DNA of 64,000 nt, from contig NZ_JAHWCI010000003.1 of NCBI RefSeq assembly GCF_019550915.1, positions 62,001 to 126,000 of the forward strand. The letters are read 5' to 3'. The translations under genes and the position numbers were made by a program. Position 1 is the stretch's first letter. Every line of letters starts with the position of its first letter. A model generated the notes under the pieces. That model did not search any database. It had not been told where the DNA came from and was given only the letters and a program-made list of their open reading frames with translations. This DNA is from Mumia sp. zg.B17 (lineage in GTDB: Bacteria; Actinomycetota; Actinomycetes; Propionibacteriales; Nocardioidaceae). This document shows positions 10,252 through 19,044 of the stretch, piece after piece.

Positions 10252-11319
10252 TCAGTACAGGACGATCGGAGGCTCGTTGGGCGCCTGGACCTCCTGGACG
10301 GGCAGAGCCTGCGTCGCCGTCATCTCGAATCCGTTGCCCAGCTCCTCTGTCGGGCTCCCGATCCCGAAGGTGATCCTCCACCTCACCGTCACGGTGACGG
10401 GGTAGGCGGAGACATAGACCTGCGGGAGCTCGGGCGCGTCAGCGTCCGCGTAGGCCCTGGCGGTGGCCGACGAGCGGGTGAACGTGATCCTGCAGTCGGA
10501 CGGCTGGTCGGCGACCGACGCGCCCTCTTCGTAGACGAGCTCGTCAGGGGTGCAGGTGATCGGCTCCATGTCGGTCTGGTGCGGGTCGATAACGATCTCG
10601 GTCGCCTCGGCGACCATGTGCAGATCGTCACCGGGGCGCTCGAGGCGGACCTCCCGGTACGGGGCCCCCAGCGGGTTTCCCGCGAAGGCGCCTTCGGCGA
10701 CCGGGTCGCTGGTCTCCGGGTCGACCCACGCGAAGGTGAAGAAGGTCGGGTATCCGACGAGGGGCACCGTCGAGGGCTCGGGACGCATCATCGGCACGGG
10801 GAGTGCGGTCTCGTCGCCGGTCACGCGCTGCCACAGGAACCTCATCAGCCCGTTGTTGGGGGGCGTGATGTCTGCACCGTTCGGCACCCACTCCAGCGAG
10901 ATCGTCAGGTGCATGTCCCTGCCGCCCGCGTAGGTGTCCCAGTTGATGTCCTCGATGCAGCGCTTGAGCAGGAAGCTCCCCTCGCCGGGATCGGGGTTGG
11001 GGGGAACCTCGATCCACGGCGGTGGATCGGAGTAGCGGCACGGGACGAACTCTTCGCCTCCGAAGCGTTCGCGCAGCGTCTCGTCGTTGCCGCCGCCGCG
11101 CGCACAGGAGGACCCCATGCCCGTGCCGCTCGCGTACACGGTGCAGTCCGCGATCTGCGCCTGCTGCGGCGGCGAAGAGTGAGTCGGCGTCCCTCCGCCA
11201 CCACCACCCCCCACTGCGGGCGGCTTGCCCCATCCGTCGACGGCCCACACACTCGAAGGAGGTGCGATCAGCGCGCCGATCAGGATGATGATGGACGCGA
11301 GCGTCCGGCGGCGGGTCAT
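10252..11319 (-). CDS. Secreted protein of unknown function, Tad locus
   Basis: A 355-residue protein with a signal peptide (MTRRRTLASIIILIGALIAP, cleavage probably after SVWA). The mature part is rich in Trp, Pro and Cys, with a Gly/Ser-rich start and several β-rich segments (VYVSAYPVTVTVRWRITFG near the end). No known domain was recognised. The ATG at 11319 overlaps the upstream lipoprotein stop by 4 bp (ATGA), which decides the start over ATG 11340. Position in the Tad operon suggests an accessory cell-surface role. Confidence 0.75.
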   Translation of the reverse strand: MTRRRTLASIIILIGALIAPPSSVWAVDGWGKPPAVGGGGGGGTPTHSSPPQQAQIADCTVYASGTGMGSSCARGGGNDETLRERFGGEEFVPCRYSDPPPWIEVPPNPDPGEGSFLLKRCIEDINWDTYAGGRDMHLTISLEWVPNGADITPPNNGLMRFLWQRVTGDETALPVPMMRPEPSTVPLVGYPTFFTFAWVDPETSDPVAEGAFAGNPLGAPYREVRLERPGDDLHMVAEATEIVIDPHQTDMEPITCTPDELVYEEGASVADQPSDCRITFTRSSATARAYADADAPELPQVYVSAYPVTVTVRWRITFGIGSPTEELGNGFEMTATQALPVQEVQAPNEPPIVLY

Positions 11320-11927
11320 CGCGGTGCCCCAAGCTTGCATGGTCCAGACGGCTCCACCGCCGTCAGCACCCACCGGTCGCCTGTCGACCTCATCGAGATG
11401 GCGAGAGCCTCCCACTCGTTCTTGCGGCGGTCGATGAACCTCCGAGTCTTGGCATCGACCCAGGAGATTGAGGGAGACCATCGGCACAGTCGAACGGTGG
11501 ACGCCTTCGCATCACCCTTGAGTCGGCCGACATGCGCGACGGGCTTGGAAGGGACAGTCCAGCCGTTCTTCTTTGCATCGTTCACAGCACCGGCGAAGAA
11601 GCGACTCAGATCGCGGGAGAGCACCGCGCGCAACTGCGCGGGAACCACATGCTCACGCTGGGAGTACGCGCTCCCGGCGACGAACGTCTTCAGCACCTCC
11701 ACGCGCGCGTCGCCCGCGCGGCCACCGGTGAAGGTCATCTCGATCCCCGGGAACGGGTTCGGCGGGGCGGTCGTCGCGGCTGCTGTCGGCGTCGGAGACG
11801 GCGTCGAAGACGTGGCGGTCTCGCTCGGTGTCGGGGTCGGGTCGGCCGTGGCCGAGTCGTCTTCGGAGCTGCACGCGGACAGTAGGAGCACCGCCGCCGC
11901 GGCGGTCATGATCCATCGCAGATGCAC
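11316..11927 (-). CDS. Putative lipoprotein of unknown function, Tad locus
   Basis: A 203-residue protein with a short signal peptide and lipobox (LLLSACSS), then a Thr/Pro/Ser-rich linker (about residues 28-55) that may span the cell wall, then a globular domain with WVDAKTRRFIDRR and WVLTAVEPSG. The latter resembles small Mce/Tad-associated proteins of unknown role. The start is GTG at 11927 with AAGG nearby; ATG at 11909 would remove part of the signal peptide and lacks a ribosome site. It overlaps the next gene by 4 bp. Confidence 0.72.
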   Translation of the reverse strand: MHLRWIMTAAAAVLLLSACSSEDDSATADPTPTPSETATSSTPSPTPTAAATTAPPNPFPGIEMTFTGGRAGDARVEVLKTFVAGSAYSQREHVVPAQLRAVLSRDLSRFFAGAVNDAKKNGWTVPSKPVAHVGRLKGDAKASTVRLCRWSPSISWVDAKTRRFIDRRKNEWEALAISMRSTGDRWVLTAVEPSGPCKLGAPR

Positions 11928-12022
11928 GCCCGAGACCCTTCCGCGTCTGTTCTGGAGATCCGACACCAAGACCGCACAGTATCGGGTTGGAGGCTCACCC
12001 GTGAACCCTTCGCCCCCAGGCG

Positions 12023-12799
12023 TCAGCCCTCGGCCGGTGGACAGGTGGGGATCGTCGAGGTCGGCGTCGTGCGGGTCGGTGTCGGCGTCTCCGTGGGGTC
12101 GGTGCCGTCGGGCGGATCCTCCGGCGTCGAGGTCGGCGGCGACTCCGAGGCCTCCGGGTTCTCGTCCTCGTCCTCGTCCGGGTCCGGGGTGCGGCACTCG
12201 TCGATCGGCGACGGCGACGGCGGAGACCACGACGAGATCGGCAGCTCGTCCTCGTCCTCGTCATCATCCCCGGGGCCGCCGGGCGGCGCCACGCTCGGCG
12301 GTTCGAGCGTGCTGACCTTCGCGTCGTCGGGTGCGTCGATCCCGGAGACCGGACGCGCCTGCGCGACACCGCTCGCGGTGAGCGTCTCGCGCCCGATCAT
12401 CCCGATGATGATCGCCGAGCGGGACACCTCGGTCTCGACCTCCACCGCGCTCGTCCGGCTGCCGTTGATGGTGACGTCGCGGATCGCGGCGCTGCACCGT
12501 ACGAGTGTCGAGTCCCCGGCCTGTGCCTGCTCGCAGTAGTTGCGGGCGGCCGAGAGAGCGGCCGAGCTGATCAGGTTGAGCGACGGGTCGGCCACGTTGA
12601 CGGCCTGGGCACCGGCGCGGGCGGCCTCCTGGGCGTACGCGATCGCGATGCCCTTGGCGTTGAGCTGGCGTCCGCCGTCGATGACCATCCCGGCCAGGAG
12701 CAGCAGCCCCACGCTCACGATGACGACGAACGGGGCCACCGACCCCGCCTCGTCGCGCCGCGCAGCCACCCGGCGTACCCAGGTCTTGACGCCCGTCAT
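12023..12799 (-). CDS. TadG-like pilus assembly protein with acidic/proline tail
   Basis: A 258-residue protein whose N-terminal DEAGSVAPFVVIVSVGLLLLAGMVIDGGRQ-type segment (about 18-47) is the TadE/TadG single helix with prepilin-like features. A domain with helices containing YAQEAARAGAQ follows. From about residue 170 the sequence becomes a long Asp/Glu/Pro/Thr tail (DDDEDEDE, DPDEDEDENPE), unlike usual pseudopilins, which might be a cell-wall linker. It overlaps the neighbouring TadE gene by 4 bp. Confidence 0.82.
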   Translation of the reverse strand: MTGVKTWVRRVAARRDEAGSVAPFVVIVSVGLLLLAGMVIDGGRQLNAKGIAIAYAQEAARAGAQAVNVADPSLNLISSAALSAARNYCEQAQAGDSTLVRCSAAIRDVTINGSRTSAVEVETEVSRSAIIIGMIGRETLTASGVAQARPVSGIDAPDDAKVSTLEPPSVAPPGGPGDDDEDEDELPISSWSPPSPSPIDECRTPDPDEDEDENPEASESPPTSTPEDPPDGTDPTETPTPTRTTPTSTIPTCPPAEG

Positions 12800-13281
12800 C
12801 GGTATCCCCGGTATCGGTCGAGCGGGCTGGTGAACGAGCGCTGAACCTCGATCTCCCAGAACGGGAAGAAGCTGAGATCGGCCGTGCTCAACGTGCACGT
12901 GACCGTCACGGTCACCGACGCGACCTCGTCGGCGGCGTCGGGGTCGGGGACGGTGAACGCCTTGCCGTTGAGCACCGGCGCGCCCGCACTCGCGCTGTCG
13001 CGGCAGCTCTGCGGCGCGTCGTCCATCGTCGAGGTGACCGTCGTGGCGGCGATGCTCGCGACCGCCCCGCGATCGTTCTGAGCCGTGGCCGCGCGGGCCG
13101 CGTCCCGAGCCGCCTGGTCGACGAGGTTCTCGGCCTGCGCATAGCGCGCGAACGCGACGATGAGCATCAGCAGCATCATCATGAACGGCGCGAGGATCAC
13201 GAGCTCGAGGCTCGAGGCGCCCCCATCGTCACGACTGCGACGCAGGCGGCCACGACCACCGCTCCCCCGTCGGATCGTCAC
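12796..13281 (-). CDS. TadE family pseudopilin-like protein
   Basis: A 161-residue protein: a basic N-terminus, then DDGGASSLELVILAPFMMMLL (residues about 18-38), which is the TadE helix with Glu at position 5 after the Gly. A small domain with ARYAQAENLVDQAARDAAR follows, and two Cys occur later. TadE-like minor pilins are membrane-anchored parts of the Flp pilus. The ATG at 13281 overlaps the upstream gene by 4 bp (ATGA). Confidence 0.87.
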   Translation of the reverse strand: MTIRRGSGGRGRLRRSRDDGGASSLELVILAPFMMMLLMLIVAFARYAQAENLVDQAARDAARAATAQNDRGAVASIAATTVTSTMDDAPQSCRDSASAGAPVLNGKAFTVPDPDAADEVASVTVTVTCTLSTADLSFFPFWEIEVQRSFTSPLDRYRGYR

Positions 13282-13721
13282 GGCGCCACGCTCCGCGGAT
13301 CGACACGGAACTGCTCGAGGGTGGCGTCGGCCGACTGCACCACGGTGACCCGGCCCCCCAGCGGCAGGACCGCCTCCCCCTGGACGACCATCGTCACCCG
13401 GCCGGTCGTCTCGTCGATCGAGCCGTCGGCCTGCACCGCGTCGAGCCGCCCGAGCTTGCCCGCGTAGCCGACGCTCAGCTCTTCGGCACCCGTGAGGTAC
13501 GAGGCGGCATTGGGGTTGTCACCGGCGAGACGAAGGTACGAGACTCCCTCGCGCGCCGCGGTCTGGGCGACGTTGCGGGCGTACATGTAGAGGCCCATCT
13601 GGATGGTGGCGAAGACGAGGAGCAGCAGCACCGGCGCCACGATCGCGAACTCGACCGCGCTCGCGCCCCGCTCCCCACGGCCACCACGCCTCAGGCGCCC
13701 GTGCCCGACGGGACGGCTCAG
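13278..13721 (-). CDS. TadE family pseudopilin-like protein, probable CTG start
   Basis: About 147 residues. GERGASAVEFAIVAPVLLLL (about residues 18-37) is a TadE helix with Glu at +5 and is followed by NVAQTAAREGVSYLRLAG. No ATG, GTG or TTG lies in frame between the flp gene and this helix. The only initiator that keeps the helix and sits at the end of flp is CTG at 13721, which overlaps the flp stop as CTGA, copying the ATGA pattern of the neighbouring junctions; GAGGG precedes it. The exact start is therefore uncertain, but the gene is real by homology and context. Confidence 0.82.
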   Translation of the reverse strand: MSRPVGHGRLRRGGRGERGASAVEFAIVAPVLLLLVFATIQMGLYMYARNVAQTAAREGVSYLRLAGDNPNAASYLTGAEELSVGYAGKLGRLDAVQADGSIDETTGRVTMVVQGEAVLPLGGRVTVVQSADATLEQFRVDPRSVAP

Positions 13722-13930
13722 CCGCCCTCGTTGATCTTGTCGATGTTGCTGTCGACCACGTTGTTGATCGCCACGCCGATCAGCAGCGCAGCGGCGACGA
13801 CGATCGCCGAGATGATCGCCCACTCGATCGCGGAGGCTCCGATCTCCGACCGACCCTCGCGCCGCATCTGCGCGGCACGCGCACGGACTCGCGAGATCAT
13901 CACCTGAGCGGCCAGCACCTGTGAGTACAT
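13718..13930 (-). CDS. flp: Flp family type IVb major pilin
   Basis: A 70-residue prepilin. The processing site is G31|A32 in SEIGASAIEWAIISA, with Glu36 at +5 of the mature pilin, and is followed by a ~20-residue hydrophobic helix. The remaining tail is short, as in Flp pilins that form tight-adherence pili. A clear GGAAAGGAA ribosome site precedes ATG 13930. It is the smallest gene in the Tad run and lies 26 bp after tadC. The prepilin peptidase (TadV/CpaA) is not in the window. Confidence 0.93.
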   Translation of the reverse strand: MYSQVLAAQVMISRVRARAAQMRREGRSEIGASAIEWAIISAIVVAAALLIGVAINNVVDSNIDKINEGG

Positions 13931-13956
13931 GTGTTTCCTTTCCTTGCTGCACGACG

Positions 13957-14853
13957 TCACCCGAGCTTCGACACCGCGGGATAAGCCAGGAAGACCAAGA
14001 AGGCGACGCACATCAGGAGCTGCGCCACCAGCATGGACTGCGAGCTCTCGCCGGCAGCGCCTTCGATGTCGGCCAGCTCGCGGCGCCGCATGCTGTTCGC
14101 CCGCGCGAGAAGACTCTCACGGATCCTGGCACCCTCGTCACCGGCCAACCCCAACGTGGACGCGAGGTCGCGGAGCTCCTCGACGCCGAGCTCCTGACCG
14201 AGGTGGGCGATGCCTTCCCAGGGGGTGCGCCCGGACAGGCGTGCGGTGGTGATCGCCTCGCGGATCCTGACCATCGCCCAGTGGTCACCGACCGTCGAGG
14301 CCGCCAGGAGCGCCTCGGGGAGACCGCGGCCGCCGGCCAGGTTCATGGCGACGAGGTCGAGGAACGAGCCGGTGACGTGACGGAAGTCGCGGCGTCGCTT
14401 CTCGGCGTCCCTCCGCAGCTCCAGGTCGGGCAGGAAGAACGCTCCCGCCGCCAGGGCGAGCGACACGACGGCGGGAACCCCGAGCGGGTCGTAGCCCAGC
14501 AGCGTGAAGATCATCGGGAACCACACCAGCGCCGCCAGCGCGAGCAGGACCTTGGTGCCGAGGTGCTGCGCGAACGGCCGGTCGACGACGGCGAGATCGG
14601 CTCGCGTCCGCGTGAACGACCAGCCGCGGGCCGAGGCCTCGTCCTCGAACCTCTCCCCCACCGATACGCGCCAGCGGTCGATCAGGTCGGGCTTCTTGCC
14701 GTCCTCGACCGTGCGGCGCGGACGACTCCGGCGTCTGGCGCCGTCGACCCGCGCCAGCGTCGCCGCCACACCCGGCACCGGGCGTACGGCCATGCGGACG
14801 AAGATCAGGATGCCGGCGCCGACCGCGGCCCCGGCGAGCATCGCGAGCATCAT
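13957..14853 (-). CDS. tadC: Tad secretion system inner membrane protein TadC
   Basis: A 298-residue type II secretion F-domain membrane protein. It has N-terminal helices (MMLAMLAGAAVGAGILIF), two central ones near 95-135 and a C-terminal pair (SMLVAQLLMCVAFLVFLAYPA). A cytosolic domain with LPEALLAASTVGDHW lies between them. With TadB it forms the platform on which TadA acts. The ATG at 14853 overlaps tadB by 4 bp. Confidence 0.9.
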   Translation of the reverse strand: MMLAMLAGAAVGAGILIFVRMAVRPVPGVAATLARVDGARRRSRPRRTVEDGKKPDLIDRWRVSVGERFEDEASARGWSFTRTRADLAVVDRPFAQHLGTKVLLALAALVWFPMIFTLLGYDPLGVPAVVSLALAAGAFFLPDLELRRDAEKRRRDFRHVTGSFLDLVAMNLAGGRGLPEALLAASTVGDHWAMVRIREAITTARLSGRTPWEGIAHLGQELGVEELRDLASTLGLAGDEGARIRESLLARANSMRRRELADIEGAAGESSQSMLVAQLLMCVAFLVFLAYPAVSKLG

Positions 14854-15737
14854 CGTGCGACCACCTGCCCGTCGCGTCTGCGGGCCGGCTCGGCCGCGAT
14901 GAGGAAGCGCTCGGGCTGATCGACCCCGGACAAGCGCCGCATCCAGAGCACGGCCGCACCGAACATCGCCAGCACGACGGCGAGGACGATCTGGCCCACG
15001 AAGGTGCCGTACGGCTCGACGTAGGCGCCGTTGAAGATCACCAGCGAACCGGCGACGACCACGATCACGCCGACCACGATCTGGACGCTCCGGCGCGTGC
15101 TGCGACGGCTGGACTCGACCCGGCGGCGTACGTCGAGCTCGGCGCGGGCCGACTCGGCCAGCGCCGACAGGACCTCACGCAGACCCGGTCCGCGCAACCG
15201 TGCGTTGAGGACGAGCGCAGCCACGGCGACGTCGGCCGAGGGGTCGTCGAGGTCGTCGGCGAAGCGCATCAACGCGTCCGGGAGCGGCTCGCGGACGCGC
15301 AGCCGGTCGACCAGGAGGTTCAGTGCGGGACGGATGGAGGGCGCGGCGTTCTTGGCGGTCGCGGGGATCGCCTGCTCCAGACCGATGGCGCCCGCGATCG
15401 TGTCGCGCAGGGCCTCGATCCACGCGGCGAGCCCTTCGGCTCGCACGATCGCCTGACGCTCGGCGCGCCCGCCACCCAGCAGCCTGTCCCACAGCGCGAC
15501 CACGCCGCCGATCACGACCGCGAGCACCACCCAGCGGGTCACGAGCAGCGTGAGGGCGAACGCGATGATCCCGCCCACGGCGAGCCGCACCTGGCGCTCG
15601 GAACGGTGTGCGGAGGACTTGCGCCGGATCATCGTGGGTCGCGGGGCACGACGGCGCAGCGCGTACGCCAGCATCAGCCCGCCGACGCCCACCAGAGCAC
15701 CGGCCGTCAATGCCAGCGGGACGCGCAGCTCCTCCAT
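14850..15737 (-). CDS. tadB: Tad secretion system inner membrane protein TadB
   Basis: A 295-residue F-domain membrane protein with helices at about 6-25 and 58-92 and two near the C-terminus (about 215-275). The central cytosolic segment contains 'GLAAWIEALRDTIAGAIGLEQAI', typical of TadB. ATG 15737 (MEELRVPLAL) is chosen because it overlaps the tadA stop by one base (TGATG). Confidence 0.9.
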   Translation of the reverse strand: MEELRVPLALTAGALVGVGGLMLAYALRRRAPRPTMIRRKSSAHRSERQVRLAVGGIIAFALTLLVTRWVVLAVVIGGVVALWDRLLGGGRAERQAIVRAEGLAAWIEALRDTIAGAIGLEQAIPATAKNAAPSIRPALNLLVDRLRVREPLPDALMRFADDLDDPSADVAVAALVLNARLRGPGLREVLSALAESARAELDVRRRVESSRRSTRRSVQIVVGVIVVVAGSLVIFNGAYVEPYGTFVGQIVLAVVLAMFGAAVLWMRRLSGVDQPERFLIAAEPARRRDGQVVAR

Positions 15738-17041
15738 CACCAGCCTCCGTGCACCAACGGCTGGTATCCGTACGAGGCGAGCTCCTCGGCGCACGAGATC
15801 GGCGCGTGCGGGACACCCCGTCCGTCGGTGTCGGGAGCGAAGACCTCCGAGGACAGCACCTGGTTGTCGAAGCCCACGACCTCGCGGATGCTCTCGACCA
15901 CGCGCGCCTGTCCCCCGCCGAGGTGGGCGTCGTTGTGCTTGCGCATGAAGACGACGAAGTCGAGCGCACCCGCGACCAGCAGGTGGGTCGCCTCGATCGG
16001 GAGACGTTCACGGGCCTGGAGCGCGTAGGTGGCGATGCGGTTGAACACCTCGACCGACGAGTTGGCGTGGATCGTCGAGAGGGAGCCGTCGTTGCCCTGG
16101 CTCATGGCGTTGAGCATCGTGACGATCTCGTCGCCGAGCACCTCTCCGACGATGACGCGTGAGGGGTTCATGCGCAGCGAGCGTCGGACGAGCTCCGCCA
16201 TCGAGACGCTGCCGAGGCCTTCGGAGTTGGGCAGACGCTCCTCGAACGCGACCACGTTGGGATGCAGGTCGGGCGTCTCACCCAGTCCCACCTCCAGCGC
16301 CCTCTCGACCGTGATGATGCGCTCGTGCGGCGGGATCTCGTTGGCCAACGCCCGCAGCATGGTCGTCTTCCCGGCGTTCGTGGCGCCGGCGATCATGATG
16401 TTCTTGCGGGCGGCGACCGCCGCCTTGAGGAAGTCGGCGATGTCGGCGGACATCGTCCCGTTGGCGACGAGGTCGTCGAGGAAGACCTTCGACATGCGGG
16501 CCTTGCGGATCGACACCGCCGGCCGCGAGCAGACGTTCATCACCGCCGACAGTCGGGAACCGTCGGGCAGCCGGAGGTCCAGCTGCGGGTTCGCGGAGTC
16601 GAACGGCCGGCTGGACAGGCCGGAGTGGGCGCCGAGCACCTGGACGAGCTCGACGAGCTCCTCGTCGGTCTCGGCCACCGACGGATAACGCTCCTCGCGC
16701 CCGTCGCCGTACTGGACGAAGACGGTGTCGCACCCGTTGATGTCGATGTTCTCGACCTGGGGGTCGTCGAGGAGCGGCTGCAGGCGGCCCACGCCGAACA
16801 GCGCCGAGTGGATGGCTCCCGCGACCTCGGCCTCGACGTCGGGCGGGATCGGCGTGCGCCCCTCGGCGATCTCGTACCGGGCGTGATCCTCCAGCACCTG
16901 GACGATCAGGGAGCGTGCGTACTCGCGCTCGTCGTCGGGCGACATCGTGGCGAGCCCGGCGGCCTGGTCGCGTCGGCGTTGCTCGTTGAGGCGGTCGGCG
17001 ACCTGTCCTCGCAACGTGCGGACGAGTGTGTGGTCGATCAC
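15737..17041 (-). CDS. tadA: Tad secretion ATPase TadA/CpaF
   Basis: A 434-residue secretion ATPase of the PilT/CpaF family. Walker A is GATNAGKTT (219-227), preceded by FLKAAVAARKNIMI; the Asp-box/Walker B region VIVGEVLGDEIVTMLNAMSQG and the His-box-like DGSLSTIHANSS follow. It powers pilus assembly at the membrane. It overlaps the CpaE-like gene by 4 bp upstream. Confidence 0.95.
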   Translation of the reverse strand: MIDHTLVRTLRGQVADRLNEQRRRDQAAGLATMSPDDEREYARSLIVQVLEDHARYEIAEGRTPIPPDVEAEVAGAIHSALFGVGRLQPLLDDPQVENIDINGCDTVFVQYGDGREERYPSVAETDEELVELVQVLGAHSGLSSRPFDSANPQLDLRLPDGSRLSAVMNVCSRPAVSIRKARMSKVFLDDLVANGTMSADIADFLKAAVAARKNIMIAGATNAGKTTMLRALANEIPPHERIITVERALEVGLGETPDLHPNVVAFEERLPNSEGLGSVSMAELVRRSLRMNPSRVIVGEVLGDEIVTMLNAMSQGNDGSLSTIHANSSVEVFNRIATYALQARERLPIEATHLLVAGALDFVVFMRKHNDAHLGGGQARVVESIREVVGFDNQVLSSEVFAPDTDGRGVPHAPISCAEELASYGYQPLVHGGW

Positions 17042-17889
17042 CGGTGTGCTCCCGTCCGCTGTCCGTGCTCGTGCTCGTGCGAGTCCGGGGGCGCAGGCTC
17101 CTGGTCGTCGACGGGTCCGGCCGCCACCGGTGAGCCGTGAGCCACGGCCGCGGCCAGCTCGGCGACGAGCGGGCCGGCTGACCGCACGAGCGCGAGCTTG
17201 TCGGGCCGGGAGGTCGTCTGCCCCTGGAAGAGGTGGGCGCCCCGCTCGTCGTACGCGAGGTGGTGCACGCCGGCGAGCTCCACGCCGGTCGCGGTCAGCG
17301 CGTCACGGATCTCGCGGACGGTCTGCGTCCGCTTCGGCGGTGCGACGACGGCGACGTGGACCGGGACACCGTACGCGCCGCCAACCGTGTCGGAGACCGG
17401 ACGCAGCCGGTGGCGCAGGTGCACGACGCTGCTCGGCGACGTGTCGACGACGAGGACCGCGGCATCGGCACTGGCCAGGAGAGCGTTCTGAGGGGTCAGC
17501 ACCCCGATGCGGCCGAGGTCGGCCACGACGTCGTGGCGCGGAAGGCGCGCCAGGAGGGGGCCGAGCTGGGGCCAGGTCGCCTGGAGGCCGCCAGCCTGCT
17601 CGGGGAACGGTGGGCCGAGCAGCACCTCGAGCCCGCCGATCAGCTGCTGGGTGTGCTCGTCGACGAGCTCGGGGTAGAGCGAGCGGCGACCCGCGGCGGC
17701 GAGGCTGGTCAGCCCGGTCTGGGGGTCCAGTGCGCTGCCGTCGGCGGCGGGCATCCGGGTGGCGACGTCGCCACCCGCCGGGTCGCACTCAGCCACGACC
17801 ACGGGCCGTGGCCACAGCGCTCCCAGCAGCAACGACGTCGTGGTCACACCGGGCGCACCCTTGGCGGAGGCGAGGGCGATCAGCGCCAC
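17038..17889 (-). CDS. CpaE/TadZ-like MinD-family ATPase, degenerate P-loop
   Basis: A 283-residue SIMIBI-type protein. The N-terminal loop reads SAKGAPGVTTTSL (about residues 8-20): the signature Lys (K10) of the deviant Walker A is retained but the usual GK[T/S] lysine is Val15. Later strands VVVAECDPAGGDVATRMP and VVADLGRIGVL match the ParA/MinD fold. In Tad systems TadZ/CpaE localises the apparatus at the pole. GTG 17889 follows GGAGG at 5 nt. The C-terminus is His/Glu-rich (SHEHEHGQ), possibly metal-binding. Confidence 0.85.
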   Translation of the reverse strand: MALIALASAKGAPGVTTTSLLLGALWPRPVVVAECDPAGGDVATRMPAADGSALDPQTGLTSLAAAGRRSLYPELVDEHTQQLIGGLEVLLGPPFPEQAGGLQATWPQLGPLLARLPRHDVVADLGRIGVLTPQNALLASADAAVLVVDTSPSSVVHLRHRLRPVSDTVGGAYGVPVHVAVVAPPKRTQTVREIRDALTATGVELAGVHHLAYDERGAHLFQGQTTSRPDKLALVRSAGPLVAELAAAVAHGSPVAAGPVDDQEPAPPDSHEHEHGQRTGAHR

Positions 17890-17890
17890 G

Positions 17891-18553
17891 TCAGCCTCCG
17901 CACGTGTCGTCGAGGTCGGCGCCCTCGCCGACCGTCGCGAGATAGACGGAGTCGTCGGCCAGTGCGCCGGCCAGGCGCGGGCCACAGCTCGCGTCCACGC
18001 TGACCAGCACGGTGATGTCCTGGCTCGACGACAGGGCACCGTCGTCGACCTCACCGACCTGGACGACCTCGGCGGCGATCCCGCGCGGGTCTCCGTCGGC
18101 ACCGGAGAGGTACAGGCCGATCGGTGCGCCTCCGCGGAGCTCGGTGAGCGAGCGGGTGGCCGGCGTCTGGATGGGGAACTGTGCCTTGCCCTTGCCGACG
18201 CCGGTCGACTCCGCGACCATCGCCGGCGACAGCACCGTGCCGTCGAGGAGCCGGGCGGTCGCGTACTGTCCGACGACCGAGTCGCGTTCTCCGGCACGCA
18301 CTCCGCCGTCGAAACCCTCGGGCAGCGAGACGGTGCCGAGGTCGTCGAGGGTCAGCCGCTGGCCCTGGGCCACCTCGCCCTGGACCTTGAGGAAGTCGGC
18401 ACGGTCACCGGAGCTCATGGCGATCCAGCCCGAGAGGAGGGCTCCGCCGACGATCAGGATGACCGCAAGCGCAGCGAGCGCCGGACGGCGCTCCCGCGTG
18501 GAAGGGAGGCGCGCAGCGGTGCGCGTCTCACTCGCGGTCGGCAACTTGGACAT
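17891..18553 (-). CDS. SAF-domain protein, CpaB/RcpC-like
   Basis: A 220-residue protein with one N-terminal helix (about 25-45, ALAALAVILIVGGALLSGW) and an extracytoplasmic SAF domain (VAQGQRLTLDDLGTVSLPEG). CpaB/RcpC proteins of this type sit next to the Tad secretin in Gram-negatives; in actinobacteria they accompany tad genes without a secretin. The C-terminus has two Cys (ASCGPRL, DDTCGG) that could form a disulfide. The stop lies one base before the CpaE-like start. Confidence 0.85.
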   Translation of the reverse strand: MSKLPTASETRTAARLPSTRERRPALAALAVILIVGGALLSGWIAMSSGDRADFLKVQGEVAQGQRLTLDDLGTVSLPEGFDGGVRAGERDSVVGQYATARLLDGTVLSPAMVAESTGVGKGKAQFPIQTPATRSLTELRGGAPIGLYLSGADGDPRGIAAEVVQVGEVDDGALSSSQDITVLVSVDASCGPRLAGALADDSVYLATVGEGADLDDTCGG

Positions 18554-18618
18554 GGAGGGCCTCCAGCTGGATGTCCGAGCGTCAAGTCAAGGCATGAACC
18601 TACACGCGGTGAGGTTCG

Positions 18619-19044
18619 TCATCCCTCGCCGTCCACAGTGGCGGGGGTCTCGGGAGTCTTCGGGGTCGCTAACGACCGTCTGGGTCGCTCTCTGCCGGTC
18701 GGTGACGGCGTCGGCGCCGACGCGGACGGCGTCTCAGCACTGCTGCGCTGGCGCTCCTGACGTTCCTGGATGTCCTGCTGGCGCTGGTAGGCGCTGGTGA
18801 CCGCCATCCCGGCGACGATGACCGCGACCACGATCACCCCGGCGAGCACGGCCGGCCACGTGGAGCGGTGCTCGCGCCACGTCCGCCGTGTGCCGTGCAG
18901 GAGCGCGGACCGGAGCTGCCTGCGGCGCAGCGCGTCGGCCTCGAGGACGTACTTCTCTGCGTTCGGCGTCCGGGCGAGCGTCGCTCCCGGTGTCGGCGGG
19001 ACCGGGCGCGTCGGCGGCGTACCGCCCTGGTCGGCGCCGCTCAT
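18619..19044 (-). CDS. Small single-helix membrane protein between T7SS and Tad genes
   Basis: A 141-residue protein: a cytosolic N-terminus with ARTPNAEKYVLEADALRRRQ, one helix at about 70-90 (WPAVLAGVIVVAVIVAGMAV), then a short coiled, Gln/Arg-rich stretch and a Pro/Thr-rich tail. No family was recognised. ATG 19044 overlaps the EspI-like stop by 4 bp (ATGA), linking it to the type VII genes; 65 bp separate it from the SAF gene. Confidence 0.75.
   Translation of the reverse strand: MSGADQGGTPPTRPVPPTPGATLARTPNAEKYVLEADALRRRQLRSALLHGTRRTWREHRSTWPAVLAGVIVVAVIVAGMAVTSAYQRQQDIQERQERQRSSAETPSASAPTPSPTGRERPRRSLATPKTPETPATVDGEG

Noticed and set aside
7497-10373. 958-codon plus-strand open frame
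   Set aside because: It is antisense to the LysM-BTAD gene, which has helices, a LysM domain and a ribosome site; the plus frame is low-complexity Arg/Gly/Val.
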